Origin: Aplectana chamaeleonis
Taxonomy: Eukaryota > Nematoda > Chromadorea > Rhabditida > Cosmocercidae
DNA: 64,000 nucleotides
Reading direction: 5' to 3'
NCBI GenBank assembly: GCA_029168955.1
Contig: JAPDOI010001228.1
Span: 62,001-126,000 of the forward strand
How positions within the stretch are numbered: the first letter of the stretch is position 1; each line of letters begins with the position of its first letter. Below the pieces are notes generated by a model. The model did no database searches, was not told where the DNA came from, and saw nothing but the letters and a program-made list of their open reading frames with translations. Positions 12,972-24,859 of this stretch are shown piece by piece. A program made the position numbers and the translations under genes.

Positions 12972-15900
12972 GGGGGTGTGTATACAAGTCTGTTGGTACC
13001 TGCTCGTTAGTGCCCCTGCTTCTACTGAACCCGTCAGACGTTTGAGTGTACACAGGGAACGTTCGAGCGATATAGCGTGCACAACTATATCGCGAAAGTA
13101 TCCCGCACATTGCATAAAGGTGTCGCCGTCCGGCACACCAAGGCCTCTGGTCCATAACACCTTAGGATCCGTACCTAGGGAGTTCATGGAGTCTTTGGTC
13201 ACAAGCCACAGTTTCGCCACCCTGAACTGTCGATCGCTGTCGAGTGATATCCAAAAAACTGCGCTATCCAGACTTCTGAGCTATTTCCATGCACCGTTTG
13301 CTGCTTTGCAGGAAACCCGCCTCAAGGATTGACCCGTCATCAGCGTCGGAGAATACGTCATCTACTGTGGTGACGCTGATGATAGGAGAGTGGGAGGCTG
13401 TGCGATAGCTGTAAGGAAGGATTTCAATGGTATGGTCAAGGAGTTCGGCTCAACGTCGTGCCGGAATGCATTCGTACGACTGCGGGATCACAGAGGATTC
13501 AATCTGTGGATAATGATTGCTCATGCGCCCACTGAAACCGCCGAAGACAATTCGAAGGATGCGGTTTATGAAGAACTCAATACGTTGCTGGCCAGGATAC
13601 CTTGTCAACATGCTGTTGTCGTGGGGATTGACGCAAATGCGAAGATGGGACTTGATCAGGAATCCGAAGTACTCGGTAAATGGTTCTACCCAGTGGAGCA
13701 AACATCGGACAATGGCTACCGCCTTGTCGACTTTTGTGAACGCAGTGGTCTGATTATTGCATCGACATTCAAGAGGAATCATCGCCGCCATCAGCTTGCG
13801 TGGCAGGGACCAACCCAGCTATCTCCAGAAGAGCAGCGGAAGCGGAAGATGACAACTTTGAAACTACAGCTTGACTATGTCCTGACGAGGAATATTCCAG
13901 TATCGGACATTCGAAGATCTAGAGCTGTGTGGGATGTCGCATTCGATTCGGATCACCGTCCTGTTCTGTTGAACTTCACTGCGAGGATTCATAAGAGGAA
14001 GCGAGGGGCTCAGCCTCTTTAGAGGATTGACATGACAAGTCTCAGAGATGAAGAGTGCAGAAGGAATTTTCGACAACGCGTTTCTATTCACATCGGAGTA
14101 CGGACTAAGAAGAAATTTTGCGACGCGGATTCTTTTGTCAAGTGCATCCAGGACGCTTCGAAAGGGGCACTCCCGGTTGTACAGCCTATGAAGAAATTCG
14201 CCTACGTCTCAGAAGAAGCAACATCTACCTACAACAGGTTATGTGCTCTCCGAACTGCAGGAAACTTCGTGGAGGGGAAGCGTCTGAGGAGGAAGTTGCG
14301 TTTGCAGCTTCAAAGTGGCCGCGAACGAGAGTGGATGTGTAGAGCTAAGGAGTTCGAGAAGGTTTGGGAGGAGAAGAATCCGAAGAAAGCCGACAGTATA
14401 GTGGGAAGATCAAGAGATGTTCTCCTGTCTTGAACACTACAAATGGAGTTGCAGTTGGCGATGCGACGCTGCCAATATGGAAGGATTACTTCAGTTCACT
14501 ACTGAATCGTCCAGCGCCATCAGTACCTGAGCTCCCGCATGTTCAGAGAGCACATTACGATGTCAGTGAGGAACCGCCGACTGAGTCTGAAGTTTTGGAT
14601 TGTGTCCGGAAAATGAAGAATGGAAAGGCTGGTGGAGATGACAACATCAGTGCTGAAATTCTGAAAGCTCTTCCTCCGTCTGGGATTAGTGAAATGACCA
14701 ACACCATCCGTGCTATATGGAAGATCGAAAGGATACCCGATTCGTGGAGACATGCGATCATCGTACCTTTTCAAATGAAGCTATCCGTCACGGATCCTAA
14801 GAACTACAGAGGAATCTCTCTACTTCGTGTCATGTACAAGGTTTTGGAACGTATCATTCTCGAGCGACTTATCAAACATCGTGAAGCAACGACCAGAGAT
14901 GACCAAGCCGGTTTTCGACCTGGAAGATCGATTCATCGACCAAGTGTTCGTCGTGAGAAGAGTAATTGAATCGTGGCAGCGGTATTCGAAGCCATTACAG
15001 CTCGCTTTTTTGGACTTTGAAGCCGCGTTCGACTCTCCTCATCGTGATCGATTGCTCAATGCTCTGCGAGCAGATGGAGTCCCGGAAAACTATGTTCGGT
15101 TAATCGAGGACATGAACAAAGGAACAACAGCAGCAGTTCGTACACCTGTCGGATTTACGTGAGCTTTCGAGGTGAAAACAGGAGTAAGGCAAGGAGCCGT
15201 TGCAGGACCTTTTCTTTTCAACTTCGCCGTTGATGACATCATGCGTAGAGTTGCAGAGCAGTTTCCTGCGGATGTGATCCTAACACCATCAGGACGCTCC
15301 CTTGTCGACCTGGAGTACGCCGACGACATTGTGTTATTCGCTGAAAACAACGCAAAACTGCAAAGGATTGTGAACCTCGTTTCGAAGTGTGCCGCAGCCT
15401 ATGGACTTCGTCTTCGTCCCGACAAATGCAAGCAGATAAGGGTCTCTCAGAAGCCTTCAACTGGAATTTGTGTGGACGTACAACGTATCGAACTGGTGGA
15501 CGATTTCTGTTATTTGGGCTGTTTGCTGAAGAACGATGGTAGTTATGCAGCGGATATTCGACAACGATGTGCGAAAGCTACGTCTGCATTTAATTCTCTA
15601 ACCAAGTGTTTGTGGTCTACCAGCATCGCGAAGGAAGTCAAGTTACGCGTCTACCTATCAGCTATTCGCCCTATCATGATGTACGGATCGGAGACGTGGG
15701 CAGCACCGAAGACGCAGATGGAAAGGTTGGATTTCACGGAGAGGAAGCTTTTTAGGCGTTTGCTTGGACATTTCTGGCCGCGTGTATGCCATAACGAAGA
15801 CCTTTACAAGGAAATCGACGCAGTACATCAACGCTTGACACGAGGGAGGTGCCAGCATCTCCTAACGCCATCTCAAGCAGCAATGGAAAGTCGACTTCGA

Positions 15901-16237
15901 CTTCTCGGGCATATACTAAGAAGAACGCCAGATCGTCTCGTACAACACGCTTTAAGAATGCTACCAAATCCTGTCTGGAAACGGCCACCTGGGCGTAGGC
16001 GAAAGTTCTAGACGGATGTGGTTAAAGAGGATTTGAAGTCACTCGGCATCGAAAGACAGTTCAGGCGCGATGTTTCGTTTCGCAGGAAATGGAATAGTGA
16101 CAGCTGGATGGAATGTGTTCAAATTGTGGCTGAAGACCGTGAAAAATGGACACGGCTGACTACTAGGACGGCACACCCCGGAGAAGATGCGGAATGACCG
16201 CGTCAGGCGAAAGCCAACCGATTAAGTCAAGTAAGTC
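12972..16237 (+). mobile_element. RTE-clade non-LTR retrotransposon, near full length, decayed
   Basis: The insertion is bounded by a perfect 12-bp direct repeat ATAAAGATGATT (12960-12971 and 16238-16249). Its 3' end has a very short untranslated region after the last stop (16195-16197) and a short AAGT/AAGTC tail instead of poly(A), typical of RTE elements. The length of 3266 bp is close to that of C. elegans RTE-1 (about 3.3 kb, from memory). It carries one open-frame remnant with endonuclease and reverse transcriptase domains. It lies inside the hAT-like element, so it is the youngest layer at this site. Confidence 0.9.
13186..16197 (+). pseudogene. RTE endonuclease/reverse transcriptase frame, broken
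   Basis: ATG 13186 precedes an APE-type endonuclease: ATLNCRS, ALQETR, AHAPTE, GIDANAKMG, DYVL and SDHRPVLL appear in family order. The reverse transcriptase follows: NYRGISLL, DQAGFRPGRS, FLDFEAAFD (motif A), GVRQGAVAG (motif B) and EYADD (motif C), then the usual C-terminal region with MYGSETWA. Family function is nicking target DNA and copying the element RNA into it. Breaks: in-frame TGA 13330-13332, TAG 14020-14022, a frame change near 14392 that looks like a small deletion, a frame change near 14928 that looks like an extra base, TGA 15160-15162 and TAG 16009-16011. The terminal stop is TGA 16195-16197. The span is about 1004 codons, close to family length. It cannot make a working protein from this copy. 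Confidence 0.92.
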
Positions 16238-16601
16238 ATAAAGATGATTATCAATAATTTCTTCTGTCATGGTACGGTAGTAGACCTTTTTTTGAAAATC
16301 TTCGCCAGAGTGCATCATACCCACTTGTATCCGACCGGATACCCGACTCGGATATTCGGATTCCGACTCGCCGAAAAAAGGTCAAAATCCAAATGATCCG
16401 AATTCCGAATCACCAAAAAAACGTAATTTTCGGATTGACCCGAGATCTGAATATCCGTTCAGCATCTCTACCCGAATGACTCGGATTATCCGATGTTGTT
16501 ATTTTGACTCTATCCATTTGAGTCGGATATCCAAGACCTTTGATTTTTGAGTTATCCGAAATCCGAGTATCCGAAATTTTTTGATTCGGGTCCAATGTAT
16601 A

Positions 16602-17547
16602 ATCGTTCAACGTCACCCACTACATTGTGCCACGGCACTGAACATCGTGCCGCTGCGCCCTCTACATCGTTCCACGTCACCCACTACATTGTGCCACGGC
16701 ACTCAAAATCGTGCCACGTCACCCTCTATATTGTGCTATGGCGCCCTCCACATCGTTCCACGGCACCCACTACATTGTGCCGCGGCACACAACATCGTGC
16801 CACGGCACCCACTACATTGTGCTACGGCGCCATCTACATCGTTCCACGTCACCCACAACAATGTGCCACGGCACACAACATCGTGCCACGGCGCCCTCTA
16901 CATCGCTCCACGTTACCCACTACATTGTGCCACGGCACTGAACATCGTGCCACGGCGCCCTCTACATCGTTCCACGTTATCCACTACATTGTGCCACGGC
17001 ACTCAGCATCGTGCCACGTCACCCTCTATATTGTGCTATGGCGCCCTCCACATCGTTCCACGGCACCCACTACATTGTGCCGCGGCACACAACATCGTGC
17101 CACGGCACCCACTACATTGTGCTACGGCGCCATCTACATCGTTCCACGTCACCCACAACAATGTGCCACGGCACACAACATCGTGCCACGGCGCCCTCTA
17201 CATCGCTCCACGTTACCCACTACATTGTGCCACGGCACTGAACATCGTGCCACGGCGCCCTCTACATCGTTCCACGTCACCCACTACATTGTGCCACGGC
17301 ACTCAAAATCGTGCCACGTCACCCTCTATATTGTGCTATGGCGCCCTCCACATCGTTCCACGGCACCCACTGCATTGTGCCGCGGCACACAACATAGTGC
17401 CACGGCACCCACTACATCGTGCCACGGCGCCCTCTACATCGCTCCACGTTACCCACTACATTGTGCCACAGCACTGAACATCGTGCCATGGCGCCCTCTA
17501 CATCGTTCCACGGCACACTACATCGTTCCACGGCACCATTCTGCACT
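16602..17547 (+). repeat. Satellite block 2, organised as a 300-bp higher-order repeat
   Basis: The sub-monomers and orientation are those of block 1. Here they form an exact 300-bp period: 16741, 17041 and 17341 begin the same run, and 16801-16920 equals 17101-17220. About three copies are present, the third incomplete. Because 300 is divisible by 3, frames persist and give a 100-residue periodic open frame, which I regard as spurious. The block ends near 17547 at ordinary sequence. It is the right flank of the satellite split by the 4.74-kb element. Confidence 0.93.
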
Positions 17548-17747
17548 AGTTTTTTGTGGTTTTCGGAATGCGGTTGTCTGAATCACACTAATCCCCAGTG
17601 TCGATAATTGCCCTGCGCGATCGAATCGCGCCTCAGAGGCGAAGTTCACCAGCAAATGTAAATGTTGTGACTTTCATTTGACCGCGTCTTCGACTTTCAC
17701 CCCCTTGCCCGGCACGTAGATCGAACGCACACCGCAGGTGTGGCTAA

Positions 17748-18222
17748 AGCCTAGTTTTGACTGCATCGCTGCTGTTTTTCATCGCAGCGATTTTGCACCC
17801 GCTGCTGCAGCGATGTAGCAGCGGCAGCGATTCTGTTCATAGTGCATAGGCCCACGGATGATAGAAGAATTCAATCAATCAGTAAAATTAATGGATGGTA
17901 TTCATCAATAACGCGTTTCGACTTGAAAACACTGATCTTGTCATGTGAAAGGGTCAACGTTCATTAGACGAAACGTGTCATTCGCTGACAATCGCTCTAT
18001 CGCTGTCATTTTGGCCGCGATGGAGCGATGGTCAGCGACCATTGTGAATCGCTCTTCAAGCAGCGATTCAGTAAAACATAGGATTTCGTCGCCGCGAGCC
18101 AGCGATGTAGGACGTTTGCCACGAAGCGATCGTAATTGGAGCGGCTTTCCATTACGCACGATGAAAAAGGAACAGTTGTCCCTCGCATGGCCGCAGCGAC
18201 CACCTGCAGTCAAAACTAGGCT
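17748..18222 (+). mobile_element. 475-bp TIR miniature element, copy 1 (PIF/Harbinger-like)
   Basis: Terminal inverted repeats are a perfect 18 bp, AGCCTAGTTTTGACTGCA. The flanks repeat TAA on both sides (17745-17747 and 18223-18225). The interior is dense in AGCGAT/ATCGCT words and can fold back on itself; no transposase is present. An inverted second copy lies at 54843-55318. A 3-bp T-N-A duplication suggests a PIF/Harbinger-mobilised element, but no diagnostic protein supports the class. Confidence 0.8.
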
Positions 18223-18224
18223 TA

Positions 18225-18361
18225 AGGGGCTGAGCAGAGCGCCATAAGGGCGCGGCGGGGCCTGATGGTGGGCTGCTGTATAGATAGATCGATGCGATCT
18301 ATCAATACGGCAACCTACCATCAGGCCGCGCCGCGCCCTGATGGCACTCTGCTCAGCCCCT
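18225..18361. repeat. GC-rich foldback, 54-bp arms
   Basis: The left arm begins AGGGGCTGAGCAGAG at 18225 and its inverse ends at 18361. The arms are nearly 90% matched over about 54 bp around a short centre containing TAGATCGATGCGATCTA. It abuts the target duplication of the preceding miniature element. A smaller GAGGAGCAG..CTGCTC palindrome follows at 18362-18392. Confidence 0.75.
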
Positions 18362-18384
18362 GAGGAGCAGTGCACTCTGCTCAG

Positions 18385-18873
18385 CTCCTGAGGAGCAGTT
18401 CGGCTGGGACGCGCGACGTGCGCGACCGAAAAACGCTGAACGCTCGTTGTCCTTGGGAGGCTTTAACCGAGGGCTCTTAAAAATGAAGTTACACTTCCTT
18501 TTTAGCCGTCTCCTTTTATCATTTTTTGCATTTTGTTTAGGTTTTTTTTTGTTTACAGTGTACATTTTGAGACCCGATGCTCCTCACACAATCGTTTCAG
18601 TGGAGTTCGCACTTTTCATACAAGTCTTTTTATAGTTTTTTTTTGTAAGTTTCCCTGAGCGGAAATGGAGATGACGACATTGATTCTGACGCCGACCCTA
18701 CGTCTGACACAACAACAACATGGACACAATGCAAAATAAATGATAAAGGGGAACGGGAAAATGGAACAACAACTACTTTTTCGAGTGTTCTCCGTTAACG
18801 CAACTCAAGGACGACGCGCGCGCGACGTTTTCCGTGGTGTGCATCGCGTGTGCCAGCTGAACTGCTCTTTAGC
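18385..18873. repeat. Inverted-repeat element, about 75-bp arms
   Basis: A segment starting GAGCAGTTCGGCTGG (from 18386) reappears inverted near 18795-18870, starting GAGCAGTTCAGCTGG. The pairing continues inside: TTTTATCAT..TTTTGCATTTTG near 18515 matches the inverse of AATGCAAAATAAATGATAAA near 18728. No gene is seen in the loop. Confidence 0.6.
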
Positions 18874-21800
18874 CACACCCGAGTTGTGGATTCGAACCAC
18901 ATGCCCCCTTGCCCGTCTGTCTCTTCATCCTGGTTCGCTCCTGTGCAGCGACTGCGAGTGAAGGGAAATACAGGTCTGAGACAGTTCGTCAACGAAAATT
19001 TGGCTCTCAAAATATTTGCATTTTAAGAGCCATCACTCCATTCTTAGGGGGTCTTGAACGATTTTAGAGATACCATTGTGATCAGCGCGTGATCTTCTCC
19101 AAGGTGACCATAAAATCTTAAAAATAATTTTCTCTGTGTTCTGTGCCCCTATTATCACAGTCCAACCTCAGTGACGACATCTGTGATTCCCATAAAATTG
19201 TGAGCTAGGCTCTTCTGTATAAGACCTGCAATATGCGAGCTCTAAAGTCCTAAGAATAAACGAGGTTAGGAAGAAGCTCCTTTTAGTAACCCTTCTACTG
19301 CGAAATCTAAATTCGCTCAAGTGAGCAATAAACAGCAAGGAAAACGTCGGCCGCACCCCCAACAAAAAAGAAAATGGATTTAACCCATAGACTAGCTTTC
19401 AACTCTATAGGGCCGGGAGGTGCGATTGTTGCGAATCAAAAGCTGTGAATTTCTATTGGTTATTAGTCTGGCTTCATTATGTGGTCTGCCTCAGCTCGAT
19501 GACTCCGAATGACCAGAAAAAAAGTCTAAGACACTTCGTCTATGAATACTCGCCATTGAAATTCGCCTTTTTGGGGGGATCATAAGTCCGTTCGTATTTG
19601 GTTTTGAGGAATCCTGGGGCCACCATTCTGATCGGCGCAAACTCTTCTCCAAGGCAAGCAGAAAAGCTAGAAAACGCTCATAAAAATGGACCGGTTCCTT
19701 TTTTGTTGAATCTTTCTTCGTTTGACTCCCTAGTGGGGCTTCTGCAGGTTTCGCAGCTACCGTGAGATGCAGGAATCCTAATTTTGGAATCCGCGGAAAA
19801 GGCTTCATCTATTGTCTTCGCAAACTGGTTTTGTCTATCATTATTGGCAATTCACCTGTTTTCACACGTGAGCATAATCTACTTTTTCCGATTTTCCATT
19901 CCCAACTTCGAGCGATTTGGGTCTCGCATTCTTGTTCACGTGGGATCCGGATGATTCGGAACTTCCTGATTTCGAACCATACAGGACAATCTCGCCCGAT
20001 GTCAGAAGAAGACCCTGTTGAATGGAATGTGTAGTTACATACACATGTACATACATACCTCCCAAAGAGCTTCGCTCCCGCACTGGAAAGTCTATAACTG
20101 AGAAAGATTTTCGATAGAGGTGACAGTCCTGCCAATGAGGAAGTGCATATGTAAGTGTGAATGGAACACATTTATTTCAACCCCTGCAACTTTCTAATGA
20201 CCATGTCATCGGTGTCGGATTTACATTGTGTGGACGCATGATTCGTCGGTCATCAATAATTAATCGAGTCGCGGATACTGGACAGCCAAAATTCAGGGCT
20301 GAATTACCGACACCGATTACGTAAGCCTCCATTAATGGTCACCAGACAAAGAGTAGTCAACACTTCTCTGATGAGTGGTTTCAACATAATAACCTTATAA
20401 CGATCCTCCAACAAACTTACCTTAGTTAACACTATGTTACGTAGAGCTCTCTGGCATTCCAGGAATTATAATAATGAACTATGCAGATAAACCTGGACAG
20501 ATTTGCACAGATTTGTTCATTGTGTTGCCTTTTCCAGTCCACAACAAATTCCTTGACCACGAGGGTATCTTCACCATTCACCTCTATGGTAGAATGAAAC
20601 CGCATACTTCGCTGAAGGCCTGCATACAATCAAGACCTCATACAGTTTCAGTAAGAGGCTTAGTTTGTAAGAACCTGGTCGCTGAGTCAAATCTCAACTA
20701 TCTTCGAAGACTTTTTCTGCTGCTAGCCAATTGAAACACCTTTTCAAGGCTACTGTGTGATCAGCACAAGGCGTGGAGTACGGAGATTGATGAATATATG
20801 TATTGCTTGCCCTGAATCGGCATTCACAATGCAGTTACTTAACCCGGTAAGTCCCCGAAATTAAGCACATTGTACTCGCTTACACCCACGAGTCGTTTTT
20901 TTTTGCTATTGACCCCTGTGTTGGGCAGGTCTGTGAACGCAGGAAGATTTCAGTGGGTCACCAAAGCACTAACGGGAAGATATAGGTTATCGAAAGTGCG
21001 AAATCTCTCCAATAAAGGACGGCTTTCCGTCATTCATCTAGCACGATCTAGCACAAGGAATAAGCCTTCCAGGACAGGCGCGAACGAACCAGAATTGTAA
21101 ATTATTTTTTTCTCACGGATTCCTTGCATCCAAACCTTTGCAGTGGAAGCGCTTTATTCATAAATAGTTTGAAGCAGACCACAGTCAAAGGATATTCACT
21201 TACCTAAGAAGTTTAGAAAGCGAAATCACTTCGAAAAGAACTCCAGACGTACAATTGCATCAAAACACTGACAAAGACGGAAGACGCGGGAGTTGAATGC
21301 TTTCTGAGACTTTCGAACAGTTTTTTTCGAAAGTTGAGGGGTCGGTAGGCCCTTACTTATCCTATATACTTCAAGGCCTTGCCTGCACAAAAATATGAGG
21401 GAATAAGGCTTTGTTTTTGAGCATAAAGTATCCTTTACGCTCTCTGTGCTCACTCACTGATACCCTTATAAGGCGTGTAGAGGTTACTACCCCTTAATCA
21501 GACGCAAAAGGTCTTCGTTTGTGAGGGATACTGTCGAAATATTCTGAACTTAAGTTCCTTCACCAGGCTTGTGCTAATCGTTAGAGAGAGGTCCCGAAGG
21601 AAAAAACAGCTCGATAGCCATGTTTGCTGATCAACTGTGACATCTGGTTCGGGGAGAAAAAATATATTCTTGCATAAAGCAGATCTCAAAATAAGTTCTT
21701 TTTGAATTGATACAGAAATTTAGATTGGGTGGAGTGCTTTCATAGTGACTTTGTTCCGGTGTGCACAGGATCCCCTTTCCCCGCAACCGCAACTATCGTA

Positions 21801-22270
21801 GTGTACTACTGCAGCGCGTTCTGTAGCCATCCGTTCTTTCCCACCCGCTGTGCCAGCCATCGACTTTCGGTAGATCACCTCCTAATCGTCCGTGTGACCG
21901 GCAAACGTGGGTCTCTAAGGCAGTGAGTTCTTCAATTTTTCTCATCGTTTTCAATACTTCCAATGTTAATTTAAGTGTCACCATATTGGTTAGAGGGTAA
22001 AGGCCGGAAGGATTTAAATAAGTATATAAATGTTGAAAAACAGTAAATTTTTTGCCGAAAAGAGGGAAGGCGTTTTCCAAAGTATTTAGTAGCGCAGAGG
22101 TTTGCGCACAGCTTTACACACGCCCTAGCCCTTACCAAATAAAATGGCATTCGGATTTGCATCGAAGAAATTGAGAATAACGGAAAAAGTAAGAAACTCT
22201 CAGCCTCAGAATATGATTTCCGCTCATAAGGGTGATAGGAAGGTTGTGATGGTAAGGGAGATGGCTGGCA

Positions 22271-22430
22271 CAGTCGACACGGATCGCACTGATACTTTGG
22301 GTTCCTTGTTGCGCTTTGGCGCAACATCGGTGTACATACATATGTTGTAACACATGCGCACCGCCTTTGCGCCAACGCACAGTATGGAAAGCAGAATATC
22401 AGTACGATCCATATCGACTGTACAATGTGT
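22271..22430. repeat. 160-bp palindromic foldback element
   Basis: The two halves are inverse copies around TACATACATATGTTGTA. The ends read CAGTCGACACGGATCG and, inverted, CAGTCGATATGGATCG. The ends resemble Tc1/mariner-derived miniatures; the flanks are CA on the left and TA on the right, so a TA duplication is only partly supported. A related but less symmetric segment lies near 49838-49975. Confidence 0.6.
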
Positions 22431-23692
22431 TAGGAGAACGGATCAAAGGGGGCTCGCCACAGAACGCGCCACGGTGGTGCATCACGGTAGTATCGGCTAC
22501 AGGTGAAAAGGGAAAACCATGCAATCCGGAATAAAGACACTATAATTCGCTACAAAACAACCCATCAGCAACCGATGACATTTCTCTTCTCGCACAAATA
22601 ACTCTCATGTCGCCAAAGTTTGAGACTCTGCAGCTTTAGAAACTTTCCAGGGCACCTAATGGAAGTGTTCCCTATTGTCAAGTTATAACATTCATTACAT
22701 TCGTTTATTTATACGAGACGCAAAGATGTTTCTAGAATAACAAGAAAGCAGCGTTGGCCCTAGTAAATGTGGAAATGCGCGTGTGGTAACATTTTTCCAT
22801 AGAAAACAAAAAGAAATGTAGCGATTGTGGAGTTTTGTGTGTCTTACAACTAGAGTGCCTTGTCTGACAATCAACTCAAACCTCTTCAGCCGAAGACTGT
22901 CCCTCTCTTGCTATTAATCGATTCAATTTCCTCTGAAATCTCCCCTTTTAATGAAGTTTCATTTTCTACTCCTTACTTGGTTCCTCTTTGAGGTTGTTGA
23001 AGAGCGCCCCTAATGAACCCCAGTGTGGTCACTGATCCCACTACTCGATTAAAAATGTCAAGTGGCCCTAGACAGTGCTGGAATTGCGTAACAGAAGGCA
23101 ACCGACACATCAAAGCGTAACAAATCGAGAGTAAATAATTAACCTGTTAGGCTTGCGCTGCTACAAACGATGCCGCTTCCCAACAAGTGGCTTCAGTATC
23201 ACACGCTGAGGATAATCCCCTCAAATCATCCCCGACAAAGCCCAACAATCTGGTGCGAGTTAGCGTCACCCTACGCCTCATCTCATGACAGCTACCGGAG
23301 CCGAAGTCGAACAAAGCGGCTGTTACACTCCATACCCATTACTCATATGACTGATCGTCACTGACCCAATTACGGCTTCGAAATGTGCAGGCACCTGCAA
23401 AGGTCCGCTGATGAAATATTCAGCGGCATTCTGCGGTAAACGGGTCGCAGCATCGATTTCGGCTGTCTGGAAAAAACTCAAATGTTATCCGTAACCGATG
23501 ATTCACAATGTTTGAACCTCACAAGGTCGCCAAGGACACAAAACATTCACGCACAACTGTTATCTCTTTCGCATATCAAATAGATTGAGGACGGCTCTGT
23601 CCGTCCCGAACACTTATGAAGTTTTGTATTTTTCGATTCTTCACATCAAGAACTATTTTGGAGTGTTCTGCTTTAGGACATAAGAATCGCAT

Positions 23693-23935
23693 ATGTTTTC
23701 CCTATTTCCGGATCAATCCCTGCCATATGCCAAAATTTCAACAACGGAGGAGCCCCATGACATTCTTTTGTTGCAATTTATCGCCGCATGCGGAGTCACA
23801 AATTCATGCGGCGAAGCAATTTTCCACGACGGCATGTGTCATAAAAATAAATCAAAGCGGAAAGAGCTGTATAAACAGTGCGCGACAAACGTCTCACTCA
23901 ATTATGCGATCAATGAGATTGGACAGACCATATGA
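23693..23935 (+). CDS. Candidate small open frame, 80 residues
   Basis: ATG 23693 to TGA 23933-23935, with an in-frame TAA just upstream near 23681. The product has an acidic N-terminal stretch, four cysteines near AACG, SCGE, GMC and KQC, and a basic KNKSKRKE segment. I do not recognise it. It has no clear splice partner or family. It could be a short gene, an isolated exon or chance. The residue make-up is less biased than in nearby spurious frames, which is the only reason to list it. Confidence 0.22.
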   Translation: MFSLFPDQSLPYAKISTTEEPHDILLLQFIAACGVTNSCGEAIFHDGMCHKNKSKRKELYKQCATNVSLNYAINEIGQTI

Positions 23936-24859
23936 TCCGGAAAGGAACACGAAGGAGGGAGGAATTTTGTTCAACTACCGGTAGCACACGGAAGAAATGC
24001 TCTCGATTGGCAACAACAAAACTTCACAGTTGAGGAATGCGCCTTTAGATTCCGAAAATCCCTAATATCTATGTTTACCCCCCCCCTTCATCCCCTAACC
24101 CTCTGTACATGCAGAAGAGAGATCTTGGATCAGGCTGAGTGACTCCCGACTCTTTGTTGCGGGTTAACGCGCATTTGAATGAACCCCAAATCAAAAGCAG
24201 CCGCCATCAATCATCGTAGCACTTCATGTAATGTATTCACTGGTTATGCTGGAATTCCACCCATATCATTACCTTTGTTACATGATCCGCCAGAATATTT
24301 CAACACAGCCACATCATGAAAATTTCAGCACTTCCTTAGCTGTTAGATTTGCCGAAATATTACATTTAAAATTCTCATAGGTAGATCATCAAGCTCCGCA
24401 TTAAAAAATATGCTCGATACGATGCCTAAAACCGAAAAGTGGCAACAAAAACCATCTAAAGGTAGCTTTCGTCATGAATACAAAACTTTTTTTTTCGTTG
24501 ACGTGGGCTTGAACCGTTAAAATCTCATAAGAGAAATACAATGAAAGGCAAAGCAGAAGTGTAAGAAAGCCTCAGGCGGTCACCCGAAGAGTTCCGCTCA
24601 CAGAAGAATTGACTGCCAATCGTCTTTTAACTGATGATGCCATTGATTTCTGCCACACAAGCAGCAATCAGCTGTTACATATATGTAGCCAAGAAGGAAC
24701 AGTCACTAGGAAACCTTGGAAAAAAGAGTTTAAAAGAGAAATAAAAATGGTCGCTCGTTCCTAAACTTAGTTGAAATTAAGATTTCATAGTTTTTTTTTA
24801 ACCACGAGAAAATGCCAGTCTAATTTGTGATGGCCGTTGATAAACTTGTTCCCTTTGAA

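Larger units (their letters stand above)
11860..16601. mobile_element. Composite hAT-like TIR element inserted in the satellite (carries an RTE)
   Basis: The left end reads TATACGTTGGATCCGACTC. The reverse complement of the right end reads TATACATTGGACCCGAATC, matching at 16 of 19 positions. Both ends are flanked by the 8-bp direct repeat ATCGTTCA (11852-11859 and 16602-16609). Removing the element plus one repeat restores an unbroken satellite unit. The subterminal 250-300 bp on each side (about 11870-12120 and 16320-16595) are full of CGGAT, ATCCG and CGGATATCCG words. Without the RTE and its duplication the element would be about 1.46 kb. No transposase is seen, so it looks non-autonomous. 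An 8-bp duplication suggests the hAT superfamily; the duplication does not fit the hAT nTnnnnAn preference at position 7, so the class is an inference. Confidence 0.8.
18874..24853. other. Gene-poor interval with diverged repeats
   Basis: I see no supported multi-exon gene here. Segments near 18990-19180 and 19480-19700 resemble diverged parts of the 475-bp GGCACAG element described at 44415. A short element with 11-bp inverted ends ATCGGTGTCGG may lie at 20208-20317. A foldback at 22271-22430 and a small candidate frame at 23693 are listed separately. The rest is unannotated AT-rich sequence. Confidence 0.5.

Noticed and set aside
18840..18910. tRNA-like B box (GGTTCGAATCC on the minus strand)
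   Set aside because: No A box at the right distance and no cloverleaf could be drawn; it lies at the edge of an inverted-repeat element.
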